Positions 43,322 through 56,766 of a stretch of 64,000 bases of DNA are shown in pieces (within the stretch, counting starts at the first letter, position 1; each line of letters opens with the position of its first letter). The notes beneath the pieces are model-generated. The model was not told the DNA's origin. It worked only from the letters and a program-made list of their open reading frames with translations, and made no database searches. This DNA comes from [Phialemoniopsis] sp. UDSM-2020. Taxonomy: Eukaryota; Ascomycota; Sordariomycetes; Thyridiales; Thyridiaceae. Both the position numbers and the translations under genes were made by a program. The stretch lies in contig JAEILZ010000008.1 in NCBI GenBank assembly GCA_018873225.1, forward strand, positions 2,976,001 to 3,040,000, read 5' to 3'.

Positions 43322-45289
43322 ATGGCGTCCGACGCGGTTCCAGCGACGAGATACAACTTTGCCGTTGTGTTCTTCGTTGCTCTTGGCTCCTTCACCTATG
43401 GCTTCAATGCCTCCATCATGGGCACAGTCTTCGGACTCGCCCCTTTTTTCTCCTATTTCAACCTGTCGCTGACAGGACCGGATGCAGACTATGCCAACTC
43501 GATCATCGGAGGTACGAGGCTGATTTGTTTCTTTTCGTTCTACCCATGGGAATTCGCTGACACTATGACAGCTACCAATGGGCTCTTCTCTGCTGGTGGT
43601 ATTATAGGGTGTCTCCTCATGACCAAGCTTGCCGATAGGTTTGGCAGGAAACGAACCATACAGGTCATATGCGCCGTCTGCGTTGTCTCAGCTGTATTCC
43701 AAGCCGCTGCCGTCCACATCGCTATGCTCCTCGTGGGCAGGTTTCTGAATGGGCTTGGGTAAGTTACTAGCCACCGACATCCACCGCTAACTCTTCGACT
43801 CACAAATGACTTAGCTCTGGCATGATGAACGTCATTATCCCCTTATACCAATCCGAGGTGGCTCCACCACGGGTTCGTGGTCGCATGGTCGGGACTCATG
43901 GCTTTTGCCTCGTACTTGGTTATGTCAGTCTGTTCCTTCGAGCGATCATATTGTTAATCGATGAACTGACGAATATTATTGCCCGCAGAACTTCGCTGCG
44001 TGGACTGGCCTCGGTTGTTACTTCGCACCCAATCCACAAATGGGATGGCGCCTCTGCCTTGCGCTTCCTGGTGCGTATCAATACCACACACATGTATCTC
44101 CTTTCTCCTAGGCATTGATCGCTGACACGGGTCATTGATTTGCAGCTGTTGCTCCCGGAATCCTCGGCCTTGGCTCGCAACTCATCCCCGAGTCGCCACG
44201 CTGGCTCATACAGAAGAATCACATCCATGCAGCTCTCGATATCCTGACTAAACTTCATCACCAACCGGGTGATACGGACAACGCGGCCGCTCGATCCGAA
44301 TGTAGAGCAATTGAGATACAGGTCATGTCAGAGCCAACCAAGGCCATGTCCTTCTTCAGCATTATGAGGAAGCCATCGTACCGCAAGCGTGTTCTCATTG
44401 GCCTATTCGTCCAGTATGTTCCTGCCTCCTCGGGAATTGGCGTATGCAAGGTAAAGGCTTCACACTGATCACGTCTTTAGATGTGCCGCTCAATCTACTG
44501 GAGTGCTGGTCATCAACAACTACCAGGTCATTCTCTACAACGGACTGGGCCTCACGGGTTACCTTCCCTTACTTCTGTACGGGATTTACACTGCCTGGGC
44601 GGCTTTCTTAAACTGGGCAGGGGCAATGTTTGTCGACAAGGTCGGCAGGATCCGGATGCTTGTTATAGGACTGGTACGTGTTTAACCGTACGTTCTATTG
44701 ATCGAATCAGTTCACTGATACTGTGTCTGCAGGTTGGCTGTGGTCTCATGGTGGCTGCTGAGGCATCCATAGTGGCCGTTGCTGCGAACAAGAAGAGTGA
44801 CCGTGGCATTAACGCAGCGGGAGTCGTCTTCCTCTTCGCTTTTGTCACCTTCTATGGCTCTTGCGTCGACGCCATCAGCTACATCTACTGCACTGAGATC
44901 TTCCCGACGGCCATCCGCGCCCAGGGAGTAAGTTATTCTGTCATCGGCTTGTTCGCAATGACTCTCGGTACGTCTAAGGAAGTTTTCGTCATTGGCTTGG
45001 CTCGGACTACTCCCAGAGAGCATGGTTCCCTGGACTAACCTACATAACTCTAGTCTATACCCAACCAGCGCCCATTGCCTTTGCACAGGTCGGGTGGAAG
45101 TACTATCTCGTCTTCATCATTGTGCCCATCCTATGCGCTCCCGTTCTCCATTTCTTCTTCCCTGAGACGAAGGGTCTTTCTCTAGAAGAAATCGGAGTCA
45201 TCTTCGGTGATAGAGAAGGTACTGGTCGACCCATCTCGGTGCACGAGGACACCGCAGAACAGAAACAGGAAAAAGCTGGGGTCTTTTGA
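43322..45289 (+). CDS. MFS sugar/hexose-type transporter
   Basis: Eight exons: 43322-43511, 43572-43758, 43815-43923, 43989-44070, 44146-44413, 44481-44673, 44733-44967 and 45054-45289; 499 aa. Twelve membrane segments with sugar-porter signatures: GGIIGCLLMTKLADRFGRKRTI, GRFLNGLGSGMMNVIIPLYQSEVAPPRVRGRMVG, PESPRWLIQK, and PETKGLSLEEIGVIFGD after the last segment. NFAAWTGLG replaces the usual AYWIGFG. Cargo may be a sugar, polyol or sugar acid; family alone cannot decide. Plasma membrane. Its promoter is shared with the SDR and has three cluster motifs. It ends 45 bp from the convergent amidase gene. Confidence 0.9.
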
Positions 45290-45334
45290 GATTGGGACCA
45301 GAGGATCCGAGTATTAATCTGAGAAAGAAGATAT

Positions 45335-47333
45335 TATCTAAAATTTACATTTTGGTGACTGGAACAACCTGTCTAATTGGGAGGAAACCTGAATTAGTTC
45401 CTCGTCTTCAAATGGTCGTCCCACGATCTGGATAGTTGAGGGTAGGCCCGAGAATAGGCTTGGGTCATCTATCATTTATAATATTAGCAGTCTTTCAAGA
45501 TACAGTAGTGGCTCTGAAGAATATCAGTAAGGACATACATAGCTGATGATTAGGTTTGTCAAATGGATTGGTGTCAAGTGGGCGATAGGTAGGGTCGGCG
45601 GGGTCCTGTTCAGGGGTGACATCGAAGCCCGGGATCGGGAGGATGACGGAAGGGTAGTCGATAATGTTGAACAGAGCAGTATATCCCCAGTAGAGATTGA
45701 AGTCGTTAGGGAGCCCGACTGTAGGGGCAGAAGGACAGACTATGGCGTCGACGGGGCGGCCCGTCCGTGTTTTGGATGCTGTGTCATCCCATGCTGCCGA
45801 GAATTGTTCCCTGTAGACCCTTGCTTTGACATTCAACTACGGGCCGTCAGTGTCGCTGTTATGCAGTTCGTTCTTGGTGACATGAGACTCGCCTTCAACA
45901 GCTCGGCAGCAGATAACGGCCTAGACGGGTAAACCTTCTGAAGTTCTGTGAAGACAGGGATCAGGGGTTCTCCGGTGACGCTAAGAGTATCCGAGATCCC
46001 ATCGATCCCTGACGGGTAGTATATGCCAAACTAAATCTCCTTGTCAATATCACATTCATTCTCGGAACAGAGTCGTACCTACAGTTGTTCGAGAAACTTC
46101 CCAGCAATCGAAGGGCGCGTCGAATGTAATTACTGTACTATGAGTTAGTGGCTTGTACATCGAAGTGGATTGAAGGCCTTACCTTCGTGTCCAGCGTCCT
46201 CTAGAGTCCTCCGTGTCTGCTCGATAGCTCGGAGCACCGGTGGATGTGGCATGACTACACCGTCCCATTTCATGATTCCGATAGAGAGCTTCTCACCAGA
46301 GGCAGGACCCTGTAGCTTCCTCCAAGGGACTGGCGCGCATGTGATGTCATGCCGATTCCGCGGATGCGCATTGATAACCTCTGTAAACAACTCTAGATCT
46401 TTCATGGAGTGGCAAACAGGGCCGCACGACAGTTGAAATGCCGTCTGCCCGTTATTCGTATTGTCCATGCCGCCCTTGGGGATGCGGTCAGCGGTGGGCC
46501 GGATGGCGTACAATCCATTGAAAGCAGCCGGTACGCGAATGGAGCCCCCAGAGTCGGTGGAAGGGGTGACGGGACAGCCTCGCATAGCAACAAGAGCGGC
46601 GTCCCCCCCTGAGCTGCCACCTGCACTCAGATCCCTGTTGAAAGGGTTCAGAGTGCGGCCCCAGAGATTGCTGACAGTCTCGAGGGCCATCCCCGTCTGA
46701 GGCATCGTTGTCTTGCAGAAGAAGATAGCACCCTCGGCTCGTAGAGCTGTGACTAGCGCAGAGTCATGTTGAGCAATGTTGTCTCTCTTCGAAATGTACC
46801 CTGATGTGGTAGCGCGGCCTTTGACGACGTGGTAATCCTATCACCAACTCTTAGAAAAGTTGCGTCACTTGTTTTCCTTGAATGCAATATCGTACCTTCA
46901 GAGCCACTGGCACTCCGTGTAACACCCCGCACAACCGGCCGTTTGTATCGAGGTAGTGGTCAAGCTCTCGCGCACGTTCGAGTCCGTCATCGTAGAACCA
47001 GTCTGTCAAGCAGTTAACCTGTGTAAAGGTTAGTTCGGCAGCTTTTAAGGACCCGGTCTGTAAACCCACCAGCTGATGAGCGATGGCAGTGCGGGCGGCA
47101 AACGCTTCCAAGACCTGCACTGCTTTCAACTCTCGCCTCTCTAAAGACCTCACGATGTCCACTGCCGTTAGCTCAGTGATTCGGAGCTGGTCGTCCGTGA
47201 GCAGACCGCAGGTTCGTGGCACGTTGATCACATTCTTCAACGACTTGTACTTGTCGATGTCAATCCTCCAACGCTTGGGGATGGACTCTAGCAACTTGGT
47301 CTGGGACTCGCGGGCGATGGCCTTCCACGACAT
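45335..47333 (-). CDS. amidase (amidase signature family)
   Basis: Seven exons: 47070-47333, 46896-47018, 46183-46837, 46083-46132, 45893-46030, 45539-45836 and 45335-45468; 553 aa. The Ser-cisSer-Lys triad is visible: Lys in GVPVALKDYHVVKG (formed across intron 2), cis-Ser and nucleophile in LSAGGSSGGDAAL and STDSGGSIRVPA. The C-terminal exon gives YDPSLFSGLPSTIQIVGRPFEDEELI, standard for fungal acetamidase/GatA relatives. The 51-nt first intron is in frame without stops, so unspliced mRNA would still be open. Intron 5 starts GCGAGT (GC-AG). Likely cytosolic hydrolysis of a small amide. Divergent from the ene-reductase. Confidence 0.9.
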
Positions 47334-47629
47334 CTTTGAGGTTGGGTGCAGTGATTGGCTTAGAAAAAGGTTCTACAGAACAGTTCAGGGAGACCGGCGG
47401 GCTTATCTGGAGGCGCATGCGTTCTTAGATTGAAGTGTATCTCTCACTGTGACCTACTGATGGCCGGTTGTCCGAAGAGACCAAGAAAATATCTCTCAAA
47501 CTCATCTTTACGTGGGGAATAAAGTAGTACCGTTCACAGCAGCATCAACAGAGGATTGATAATACGAATCTCGCGAGGTGGAATGAGTCGCGATTCGGGG
47601 TAACTTGGAGCACTTTAGTGCTGTCCATG

Positions 47630-47650
47630 GCGCAAATATAGGTAATTGGC
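47630..47650 (+). promoter_or_regulatory. second motif, GCGCAAATA-N6-ATTGGC
   Basis: 21 bp; one mismatch in the left half relative to the other three copies. The ATTGGC end is an inverted CCAAT box. Confidence 0.5.
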
Positions 47651-47733
47651 CAGCTGCGGTTCTGGTGGATCGAGAGTTGCCCAGGTGGAGATTGCTGCCC
47701 CTAACCCCAGTTGTGGCGTCACTGTTGGAGACG

Positions 47734-47754
47734 GCGCAATTACATCTCATTGGC
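47734..47754 (+). promoter_or_regulatory. second motif, GCGCAATTA-N6-ATTGGC
   Basis: 21 bp, differing from the copy at 49878-49898 at a single base. Confidence 0.6.
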
Positions 47755-48056
47755 AGATTAGCACAAATCACCCCTTCGATCATGGCAAATGTGTCAACTT
47801 AGATCCATTGTTGAGATAAAATCAAAAGAAAAAGTGTGCTGACAAAAGCAGATGGCGATGGCGATGTGGCGAATAAAGTGCGCAAGTGGTTTGAGGCCGG
47901 AGAAACGTTATGCTGTGCTGTTGTGTCTTGATTGTAAAGAGCGCCTGAAGAACTTCACTCACAGCCATACGGCCAGATGACAAATGAACGACGCATCGTC
48001 AGAGGACCAAATCCATAATAAAATTATCGCTTGGTCGTCAAGTGCCTGATGAATAG

Positions 48057-49322
<1,266 letters not shown>

Positions 49323-49527
49323 ACATTGCTTTTAGCTGTAGACTCGCGTATCAAATTCTCATTGTCATGTAGCCACCATACTAGACCTCCAAAATCCAAA
49401 GAACGGTCATAGTTTCTTACGGTCAAAATAACCCACTGCGTCTTTGCCGAGTGCTCCTTGAATTCGATGTTATCCAAAGTGTGTGACATATCATCATATG
49501 TCCTAGAAATTGGAGGCGAGTCGCATT

Positions 49528-49565
49528 GTAGTCGACAAATTGTAGTCGACAGAGCGTAGTTGACA
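49528..49565. repeat. three spaced 11-bp direct repeats
   Basis: TGTAGTCGACA at 49528-49538 and 49541-49551, and the variant CGTAGTTGACA at 49555-49565; period 13-14 bp. Confidence 0.6.
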
Positions 49566-49762
49566 GACCCCGGCCATTGGAGATCAGACTCTCCGAAGAT
49601 TAGAATCAATCAACCAGGAGAAAGGTAATTCCTCCACCCCCGACATCGTTATTTCCATAGTTACCTCATTACCAATCTTCTGAATCGATAACTTTGTCGC
49701 AGGGAAAGCATAAGAAACCTCGACTAACTGAAGCAGGCCGGAGATATTATGTGCGGGGAAAG

Positions 49763-49783
49763 GCGCAATTAGAGCTTATTGGC
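49763..49783 (+). promoter_or_regulatory. second motif, GCGCAATTA-N6-ATTGGC
   Basis: About 455 bp before the MFS ATG; followed by TCCC, as is the copy at 49878. Confidence 0.6.
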
Positions 49784-49877
49784 TCCCGTTCTCGCTATCC
49801 CTTAGGCCGGGATGTATGGGTTCCTCAACACACGAGACCAAGTTTTAGGGGGGCAACCCATCTCTGGCGCTATCTGT

Positions 49878-49898
49878 GCGCAATTACAGCTCATTGGC
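49878..49898 (+). promoter_or_regulatory. second motif, GCGCAATTA-N6-ATTGGC
   Basis: About 340 bp before the MFS ATG; ATTGGCTCCC end shared with the copy 115 bp upstream. Confidence 0.6.
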
Positions 49899-50236
49899 TC
49901 CCCTGCAATGGTTCGAGGTTATCGTTCCAGGTGCTGGTTACCATCTCCCCAGTTAGTCCCCCCACACCTCAAGGCCGGAATTCTCGTGGCTATCTCGAAC
50001 GTCAATCCGCGAATGACAGAACATCCGTGACGTGAGGAGATCCAATCTACCCCATGGTTTACAGTTCTCGGGGTTGAGATAAGGGCGGGGATGGCTTTTG
50101 GCCAAGCGAGGCGAGGCTCCCGTGCTGTGATCAGCAACGCGTATATCAAGTCATTGCCATCCCAGCACCGCCGACCTGAATCAGAGCTTCCGTCCAGCTC
50201 AAGATCCATCGCCATCATCACTGAACCAACACAGTC

Positions 50237-52211
50237 ATGACTGTCTCTGCAGCAAACATGTCGCATGATCAGCCTGTTCCAGGCACTGTTCACTTGGTCG
50301 ACCTCGACCACAACGTCCTCGCTCGTCATGCCACTGCCAACGGAGACATCATCCTCAACCCTACTCCCTCGAGCGATCCCAATGATCCCCTCAACTGGAC
50401 CCCACGGCGAAAATTGCTCGCGTTGATCTGTGCAAACTTGTAAGTTGCTGCCACGTCGTCGTTGAGAGATCCCGCGCGAAGGCTGATGGGATGAGTCTAG
50501 ATACACGTGGTTCTCCGGAATATCTGTCTCTGTTGTCTACTCCGTCCTCGTCAAGTTGTCCAAGGAGTCTGGTGTATCTGTCGCATCCATCAACGAGGGA
50601 ACTGGGTACATGTATCTCCTGCTAGGATGGGGCTTGCTATTCTGGACGCCAGTGTCGCTGAAGTACGGCAAACGTGTTGTCTATCTCATTTCGGTCCTCG
50701 GTGCTATCGTAAGCGACCCTGAAGCTGAAACACGAGAGAAACCAGGACTGACCGCCATTGCTTCAGGGAACGAGTGTATGGAGGTAAGCAAGTGTCGCTA
50801 GTGATGCCCCATATTATGACTGACTGACTCTTTTTGCAGTGCATATGTGAAGAGCAACGGCGAGTGGATCGCAAAGTCAATCGTACAAGGGTTTTTCATC
50901 GCACCGATCGAAGCTCTTCCGGAAATATCGATCACTGATCTCGTAGGCATTCTCCCTTTTGCCCCTCTCCCGGGTTCAACCGCCTTCTCCACCACTTGTC
51001 CGTGAGACTGACCAAGTTTTTGTAGTATTTCACGCACGAGCGTGGAACCTACATGGCCACGTACGCCTTCATGCTTGCCGGAAGCAATTACTTTGCGCCG
51101 ATCATTTGCGGGTTCATCGCCGAGTACCAGGGCTGGCAGTGGGTGTTCTACTGGCCTGCCATCTTCCTAGCAGCCGTCTTCGTCTTTCTGTTCCTGTTCA
51201 TGGAAGAAACAACCTACCACCGAGTATCTCAGCGCCGAGATACACAGAACAGCCCTAGAGGCGCAGAGACACCCATTTCTGGGGGGGAGAACGAGAACAA
51301 GGGAGGTCTTCCGACCGTGAAGAGAGAAGATCCTGGAGCCACAAACTCGGGCCAGGTTGAGAACGGGCAGCTTTACGCACCACCGAGGACGTTCTTTCAG
51401 AAGCTCTCGATATGGCATCCGAGTCCGGGAGAGAGCATACCGAAACGTTTCCTCAGGATCGTCAAGCTGTCTACCTGGCCCCTCATCCTCTATGCCGGCT
51501 TCTCCTACGGATCCTATCTTATCTGGTTCAGCGCCGTCAATGCCACCACTTCCGTTATCCTGTCCGGCCAGCCATATAACTTCTCTTCGGCGATGGTTGG
51601 CCTCAGTTACGTGTCGTGCTGCATCGGTGTGATCATCGGAGGACTGACGTCTGGACGGCTGAGCGACTGGTTGACTATCAAACTTGCGCGTCGAAACAAT
51701 GGTGTGATGGAGGCTGAACATCGGCTATGGCCCTTTGCGTCGTGTGTAGTGGTGGTTCCGGGCGCCCTGATCCTATGGGGGGTCGGTGCTGCGCACGAGA
51801 TACACTGGTTCGGTCTCGTGTTTGCCTTGGGCTGTCTAGCCTTCACCATGACCATGGGCGTGACACTCAGTGTCAATTACCTGATTGACTGCTACCACGA
51901 CATCAGCTCTGATGCAATTGTTATTGTCATCATTGTTCGAAACACGATGTCATTTGCCGTCAGCTACGGGTTAGTATTTTCTCCTCGCCTCCTCCATCAT
52001 GAGTTAAACATAGGTTAACGACATTAGTATCACTCCATGGTTGACAAACCTGGGTTACCAGAATTGCTTCATATCGGCAGCCTTTATTGGCATGGCGGCA
52101 TCGTCTGTATTCCTCGTCATTGTGAAGTACGGCAAGTCTCTCCGTCTTAAAACTTTCAGAAGATACCAGGAGCTTGTGGCTAGTGACGCGGTCAATTTCG
52201 AGGCAGAGTGA
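50237..52211 (+). CDS. MFS transporter, DHA1-type (multidrug/efflux-like)
   Basis: Six exons: 50237-50439, 50501-50708, 50767-50783 (17 nt), 50840-50942, 51026-51969 and 52028-52211; 552 aa. The N-terminal [23 protein letters not shown] is the standard cytosolic lead-in of the fungal DHA1 drug:H+ antiporters. Later marks are [41 protein letters not shown] and a long central loop (about 230-320) rich in charged residues. The microexon supplies GTSVW and is needed to keep frame. Could export a pathway product or toxic substrate. Two copies of the second motif lie upstream. Confidence 0.9.
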
Positions 52212-52756
52212 GATCAAGTCGAGGGCAGCACGGTGGGTTCTAGCGCATGCGATTACACCTGGGCCGGTTTGGTGGTGCAATGCTGTTCAAATGGCCACGT
52301 CTTGAGAGGGTGGTCGTGCAAGGCCGTGATCTACCGTCGTAAGCATACGTTGAGGGGATTGTAGACGAGACTCTAAGAATGAAGTGGATCAGTCGTTATT
52401 TCTGATATTTATGTATTTATCCCAGGCTAGAGGATGTATACTAGATCAGTGTGCTGATTACAAGCTTGGGGTCTTGTTGATGCTAACTAAGTGAAGAGGA
52501 CAAGAAACTAAGGAGAGAACTAAGAGGGACTACCATTTTCCCAACACACTAGGGTGCGCACGTGCCACTGGCGCAAATGAGTAAGCATCCCTCCCGTGAT
52601 TCCGATTCATGACGATCCGTCTCTCCACTTTCAAGACGACTTTGGCCAATTTGTTGAAGACCGCATAATGTGTTTTCATATTCTAGGTATCCTCTATTGC
52701 TTCAATTACTAGTCTGAACAGGTCCCAATCCACGGTCAACGACGTTTCTGGACACT
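52212..52756. other. intergenic, regulator promoter
   Basis: Between the MFS gene and the next Zn2Cys6 gene. Neither of the two promoter motifs was seen. Confidence 0.5.
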
Positions 52757-54414
52757 ATGAGCAGTCGTCCGTCACAAAGGTTGCGGACCAAGACCGGATG
52801 CCTCACATGTGAACCCCGTCTCACATCTACTCAATAAGGCTGGAGCCTTCGCTAATAACTAACTAGGTCGCCAACGTCGGAGGAAATGTGATGAGAGAGT
52901 ACCGATATGCGGGCGCTGCCAGGGTAGCAGTCGTGAATGTGTCTGGCCTACGTCCACAGACCTCGTCGACCGCCGCTTTGCATCACACTGCGATTCACGA
53001 CACCTGCCACGCACGCGCAAACCTCGAGACGAGCAAGCGGATAGACCCGATGGTCAGGAGGTGGCAGTTGTCAAAACACAAAGGGCAGTCTTGGCACCCA
53101 ACCCCATGGAAAAATTCCAGCTTTCAGCGGCCGAGACATCCATGGCACAAGGTGTCATGGTTCGCGACCTGGAGCTAGTGATATCTCAACATTTCTTCGA
53201 CGACTATTACGGGCTTTTACTCCTTCCTGGATGTCATCCTGACTTCTACAACGGATGGCTTTCCGAGATCATGCCGCTCATGACACCTCGCGAGGCACTG
53301 TACGATGCGGTGATGGCCTGTGCAGCATCCCACCTACATTCGTCGAGGCAATGCACACGAATGCGGGAGCTCGCTCTCACTTACTACTCCAAGGCCATCA
53401 CCAAGTTGTCTCGGCTACTCGCTGCTGCTTCTGACCTTCGGAATCACGATGGACTACTCATGGCAATTATGCTGTTATACATCCACGGTGTAAGCTCTCC
53501 TTGTTTCTTCCTTCTCGCTGGGCATACTCTGTATTCAGCTAGCCGAGCACACCTACTGACTTTGGCGCTAGGTCATGGGATGGGGCACATATTCTGATAT
53601 ATCACGACACCTCGAGGCAGCGATAGGCATCGTAGACGCGCAAATACTCAGAAGGCCCCTCAGTGCTGATCAGGCGACCGACATGCTGGTCGTGGAGAGT
53701 GTTCTGTATCACATATTTCATGTCACCACGGGCCTTTGGTCAGAGACAGACAGCCCAGACTATGCCTTTGATCTCGACTTCTGGCTTCGAGCCGAGGACC
53801 GCCTTACCCAATATTCGCTAGTTTCCGAAACAACGACCAGCTGCAACAGTCCAGTCCTTGGAGTCCCAGTACCACTGATGCGACTAGCCTTACTACTCCG
53901 TCAGCAATGTCGACAGTCGTTTCTGGTGGATATGGAAGATATGCGGGATATGAAGAATGAAGCCGCTGTTTGGAACTTGGCTTTCCTTCACGACGTTGAA
54001 CCAAGGGTTGATGCCGTGGATCTGGCGGACGTTCATAAGGACTTCTGCAGAGACGCAAGCTCTCTTTACTCCATCATTGTCTCGCTGCTGCTGAGCCAGC
54101 TACCACGGGACGAACCCGGCCCGCCCTTCGTGGCACCCAACGACAGCCTCCAGGTCAGGAGAGCGGTAGAGATCGTCAGAAAGTATGCGGACAACGACGA
54201 GTGGGCTAAGTGCTTCATTGGCAACTGGCCCACCTATACATTGGGCTTCTTCATGTCGCGGCCCGAGGACCGACAAGTTATCCGGCGGGACTTGGAGAGA
54301 AGGTGGGAGTTGACCAGATTGGCACAGGTCCAACGGTTTCGAAACGACCTGGAAAGCACTTGGGCTTCACGTCACGGGTACCGATTACCTTTACTCCCGA
54401 GCGGAAGTGGCTAG
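52757..54414 (+). CDS. Zn(II)2Cys6 transcription factor
   Basis: Exons 52757-52808, 52867-53489 and 53572-54414 give 505 aa. The zinc cluster is completed by the first splice: residues 14 onward read GCLTCRQRRRKCDERVPICGRCQGSSREC. The remainder is the C-terminal fungal-specific domain of the Fungal_trans_2 type, with DYYGLLLLPGCHPDFYNGWLSEIMPLM and AMLLYIHGVMGWGTYSDISRHLEAA. The second splice joins HG to VMGWG. Such regulators often sit beside the genes they control, here the MFS gene upstream and the FAD oxidase downstream on the same strand. Confidence 0.88.
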
Positions 54415-54847
54415 ACTAGGTCAGCAGAGATTGAGATTGAGACACGGAAGACGGATTACGGCCCCTGAGATAACCATGCGGAGTAGGGACCGCGTGTTTA
54501 CTGCCCCGTGAAGCGCTGCTTGGCGAGTCCAATGATACCCAGAGATTACCTACAGTGCAAGATATTGAATACGTAATGCCACTTCAGTGACAAGAGCGGA
54601 GCCGGACCGTGATAAGCACATGTTTTCGAGCCCATCTTTGGCAAGAACAAGGCCGGCGGGATTATCCCATGACCCGGACCGTCTTCCGTACCCACTCCGG
54701 CTCCACTGTTGGCCCAGCCCCGGTCTAGGCTCCATGTTGGAACTACATACTTCTCTTGCAATGCAACTTGTAATTTTTGTCTTTTGCAATTGGTCGCTTT
54801 TTCGTGGTGTATCAATTTCGAATACCCCAATTTCCTTATCGCAAAAC
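54415..54847. other. intergenic / leader of FAD oxidase
   Basis: The oxidase frame is open upstream to 54587, but that extension has no family similarity and I treat it as leader. Nothing else seen. Confidence 0.55.
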
Positions 54848-56209
54848 ATGGCGGCAAACCCTCCCCCCAAATCCGAGCCCATTGTCATCATCGGCGCTGG
54901 AGTCTTTGGCCTCGGCACCGCCCTCGAGCTGAAGAAGCGTGGCTATGAGAGCGTCACTGTGCTCGACCGCTACCTAGCACCGGTCCCAGATGGAAGCAGT
55001 GTCGACATCTCGCGCGTCATCCGCGTAGACTATGCAGATGAGGTCTACAGCAAGATGGCCCGCGAGGCCCACCAGGGCTGGAGTTCGGAGTACAGGGACC
55101 ACTATTACGAGTCTGGCTTCATCATGTACACCGATAGCAAGGGCAGCGAGTATGTCGACAAGACGAGAAAGATCAACGAGGCTCTTGGTCAGCCATTGGA
55201 GGTCTTTGACGACGCCAGGGATGTCCGCAAGCGCTTCCCTTCCGTCCAGAGCAAGCTCGATGGCTTGAAGGCTTTCATCAACCAGAATGGTGGCTGGGCC
55301 GATGCTGCATCTAGTGTTCAGCAGTTGGCTAGGCAGTGCAGCGAGGCAGGCGTGTCGTTCATGACTGGCGCTCGCGGGAGAGTCCTCTCGCTGAGATTCG
55401 ACAAGGGCAAGCGCATCACTGGCGTCAATGTTGCAGAGGGGTCGCCCATCGCGGCAACTCAAGTCATTCTTGCAACGGGTGCTTGGACGAACCGACTAAT
55501 TTCCATCGGTCACGCGAGCTCTGCTTCCGGACAGCCGGTCGGCTTCATCAAGCTTACTGAGCAGGAAGCCGACAAGCTCCGCGACATGCCCGTCATGATC
55601 AACATCAGCACGGGTGTTTTCGTCTTCCCGCCTTTCCCGGGGACCAACGTTTTAAAAGTCGCTCGCCATGGCTACGGATACGCCACCAGCGTCGACGTGG
55701 ACGACGGCAGGAGCGCACCCCGCAAGGTGTCGTCGCCGCGACGAGACGGCAACAACGCCCAGGCGAATTATCTACCAGAGGACGCAGAGCAAGGTCTTCG
55801 TGAGGGGCTGAGGCAGCTCGTCCCCGAGTTCGCTAACCACCCCTGGCTGGAGAAGCGTCTGTGCTGGTACTCTGACACGCCCGAGGGCGACTTTATCATT
55901 GACCGCCATCCCAATGTGGAGGGTCTATTCTTTGCCACGGGTGGCGCTGGACAGTAAGTCTTCTGGTCATGTGTGGTGCCTATGATGGCAATTTACTAAC
56001 ACACCAATACACACAGTGCCTTCAAATTCTTGCCGGTTCTCGGTAGATATATCGTAGACTGTTTTGAAAATAAGGCATCCGCCGACTTGAGACAGAAGTG
56101 GAGGATTCGTGCTCCCGAGCCAGGCCAGTCGGGGCTCAAGGGGGGAGATGGCAGTCGTGCCGGCCCGCCGCTGCGCACGCTGAACCAGCGTGAGCAAGCC
56201 AAATTGTAG
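54848..56209 (+). CDS. FAD-dependent amine oxidase (sarcosine / fructosyl-amine oxidase-like), peroxisomal
   Basis: Exons 54848-55953 and 56017-56209 give 432 aa. The dinucleotide-binding motif IVIIGAGVFGLGTALELKKRGYESVTVLDR is at 12-41; then DGSSVDISRVIRVDYAD, VILATGAWTN and, near the C terminus, CWYSDTPEGDFIIDRHPNVEGLFFATGGAGHAFKFLPVLG, completed by the splice. This matches MSOX/fructosyl-amino-acid oxidases, which oxidise secondary amines or glycated amino acids with release of H2O2 and carry covalent FAD. The protein ends AKL, a type 1 peroxisomal signal. The Met at 54848 is the family start. Flanked by two regulators on the same strand. Confidence 0.9.
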
Positions 56210-56766
56210 ATTATTGCATGTCAATATGTCCAAACTTAGCAAAACTCGAATTAGTTAGTCTTTTCGTAGATACAAATTAAGTATCGCAATGGTTGTGGAA
56301 GCCATAATGGCTTATTCGGCTCACATGCAGCGAGTACATGTAAGACAAAATGAAGCCCCTGGCCATCACAACTCCCGGACGCAGCAAGTTTGCCAACAAT
56401 TGTACCCTCAACATCTCAGCATGTACCCCCTACAACATGCCAGAGCTAGTTCTGGTCACGGCCCAAGCTTGGAGATAATCAACCTGGCCATGATTGGGTC
56501 CTCAGGGGTTCTAGGGTTCGCTAGAGCAGCCTAGCGCTCCGCTAGGAAATCGGGGTAGAGCATCATTCCCCGCACTTCATCCAGCGCCCAATTTTCTGGG
56601 TTATCTCTCCTTCGATGCCGACAGTGATCCCCAATCCCGAACTCTCCGAGATAACTGCTCCACGCCTTAAACAGTCTCCGCCTCCGCACCCTTCCTGCGC
56701 CGGTTCCGCCTCCCGGTGTCAGTAGACAAAGGACCGCCATGTGAGCCGGTGTTTGTGAACCCCTCG
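56210..56766. other. intergenic, regulator promoter
   Basis: Nothing recognised besides promoter of the next gene; neither motif seen. Confidence 0.5.

Larger units (their letters stand above)
49323..50236. promoter_or_regulatory. upstream region of the MFS gene
   Basis: Contains two copies of the 21-bp element and, nearer the ene-reductase, three spaced direct repeats of a GTAGTCGACA-type unit (49528-49565). No gene seen. Confidence 0.55.
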
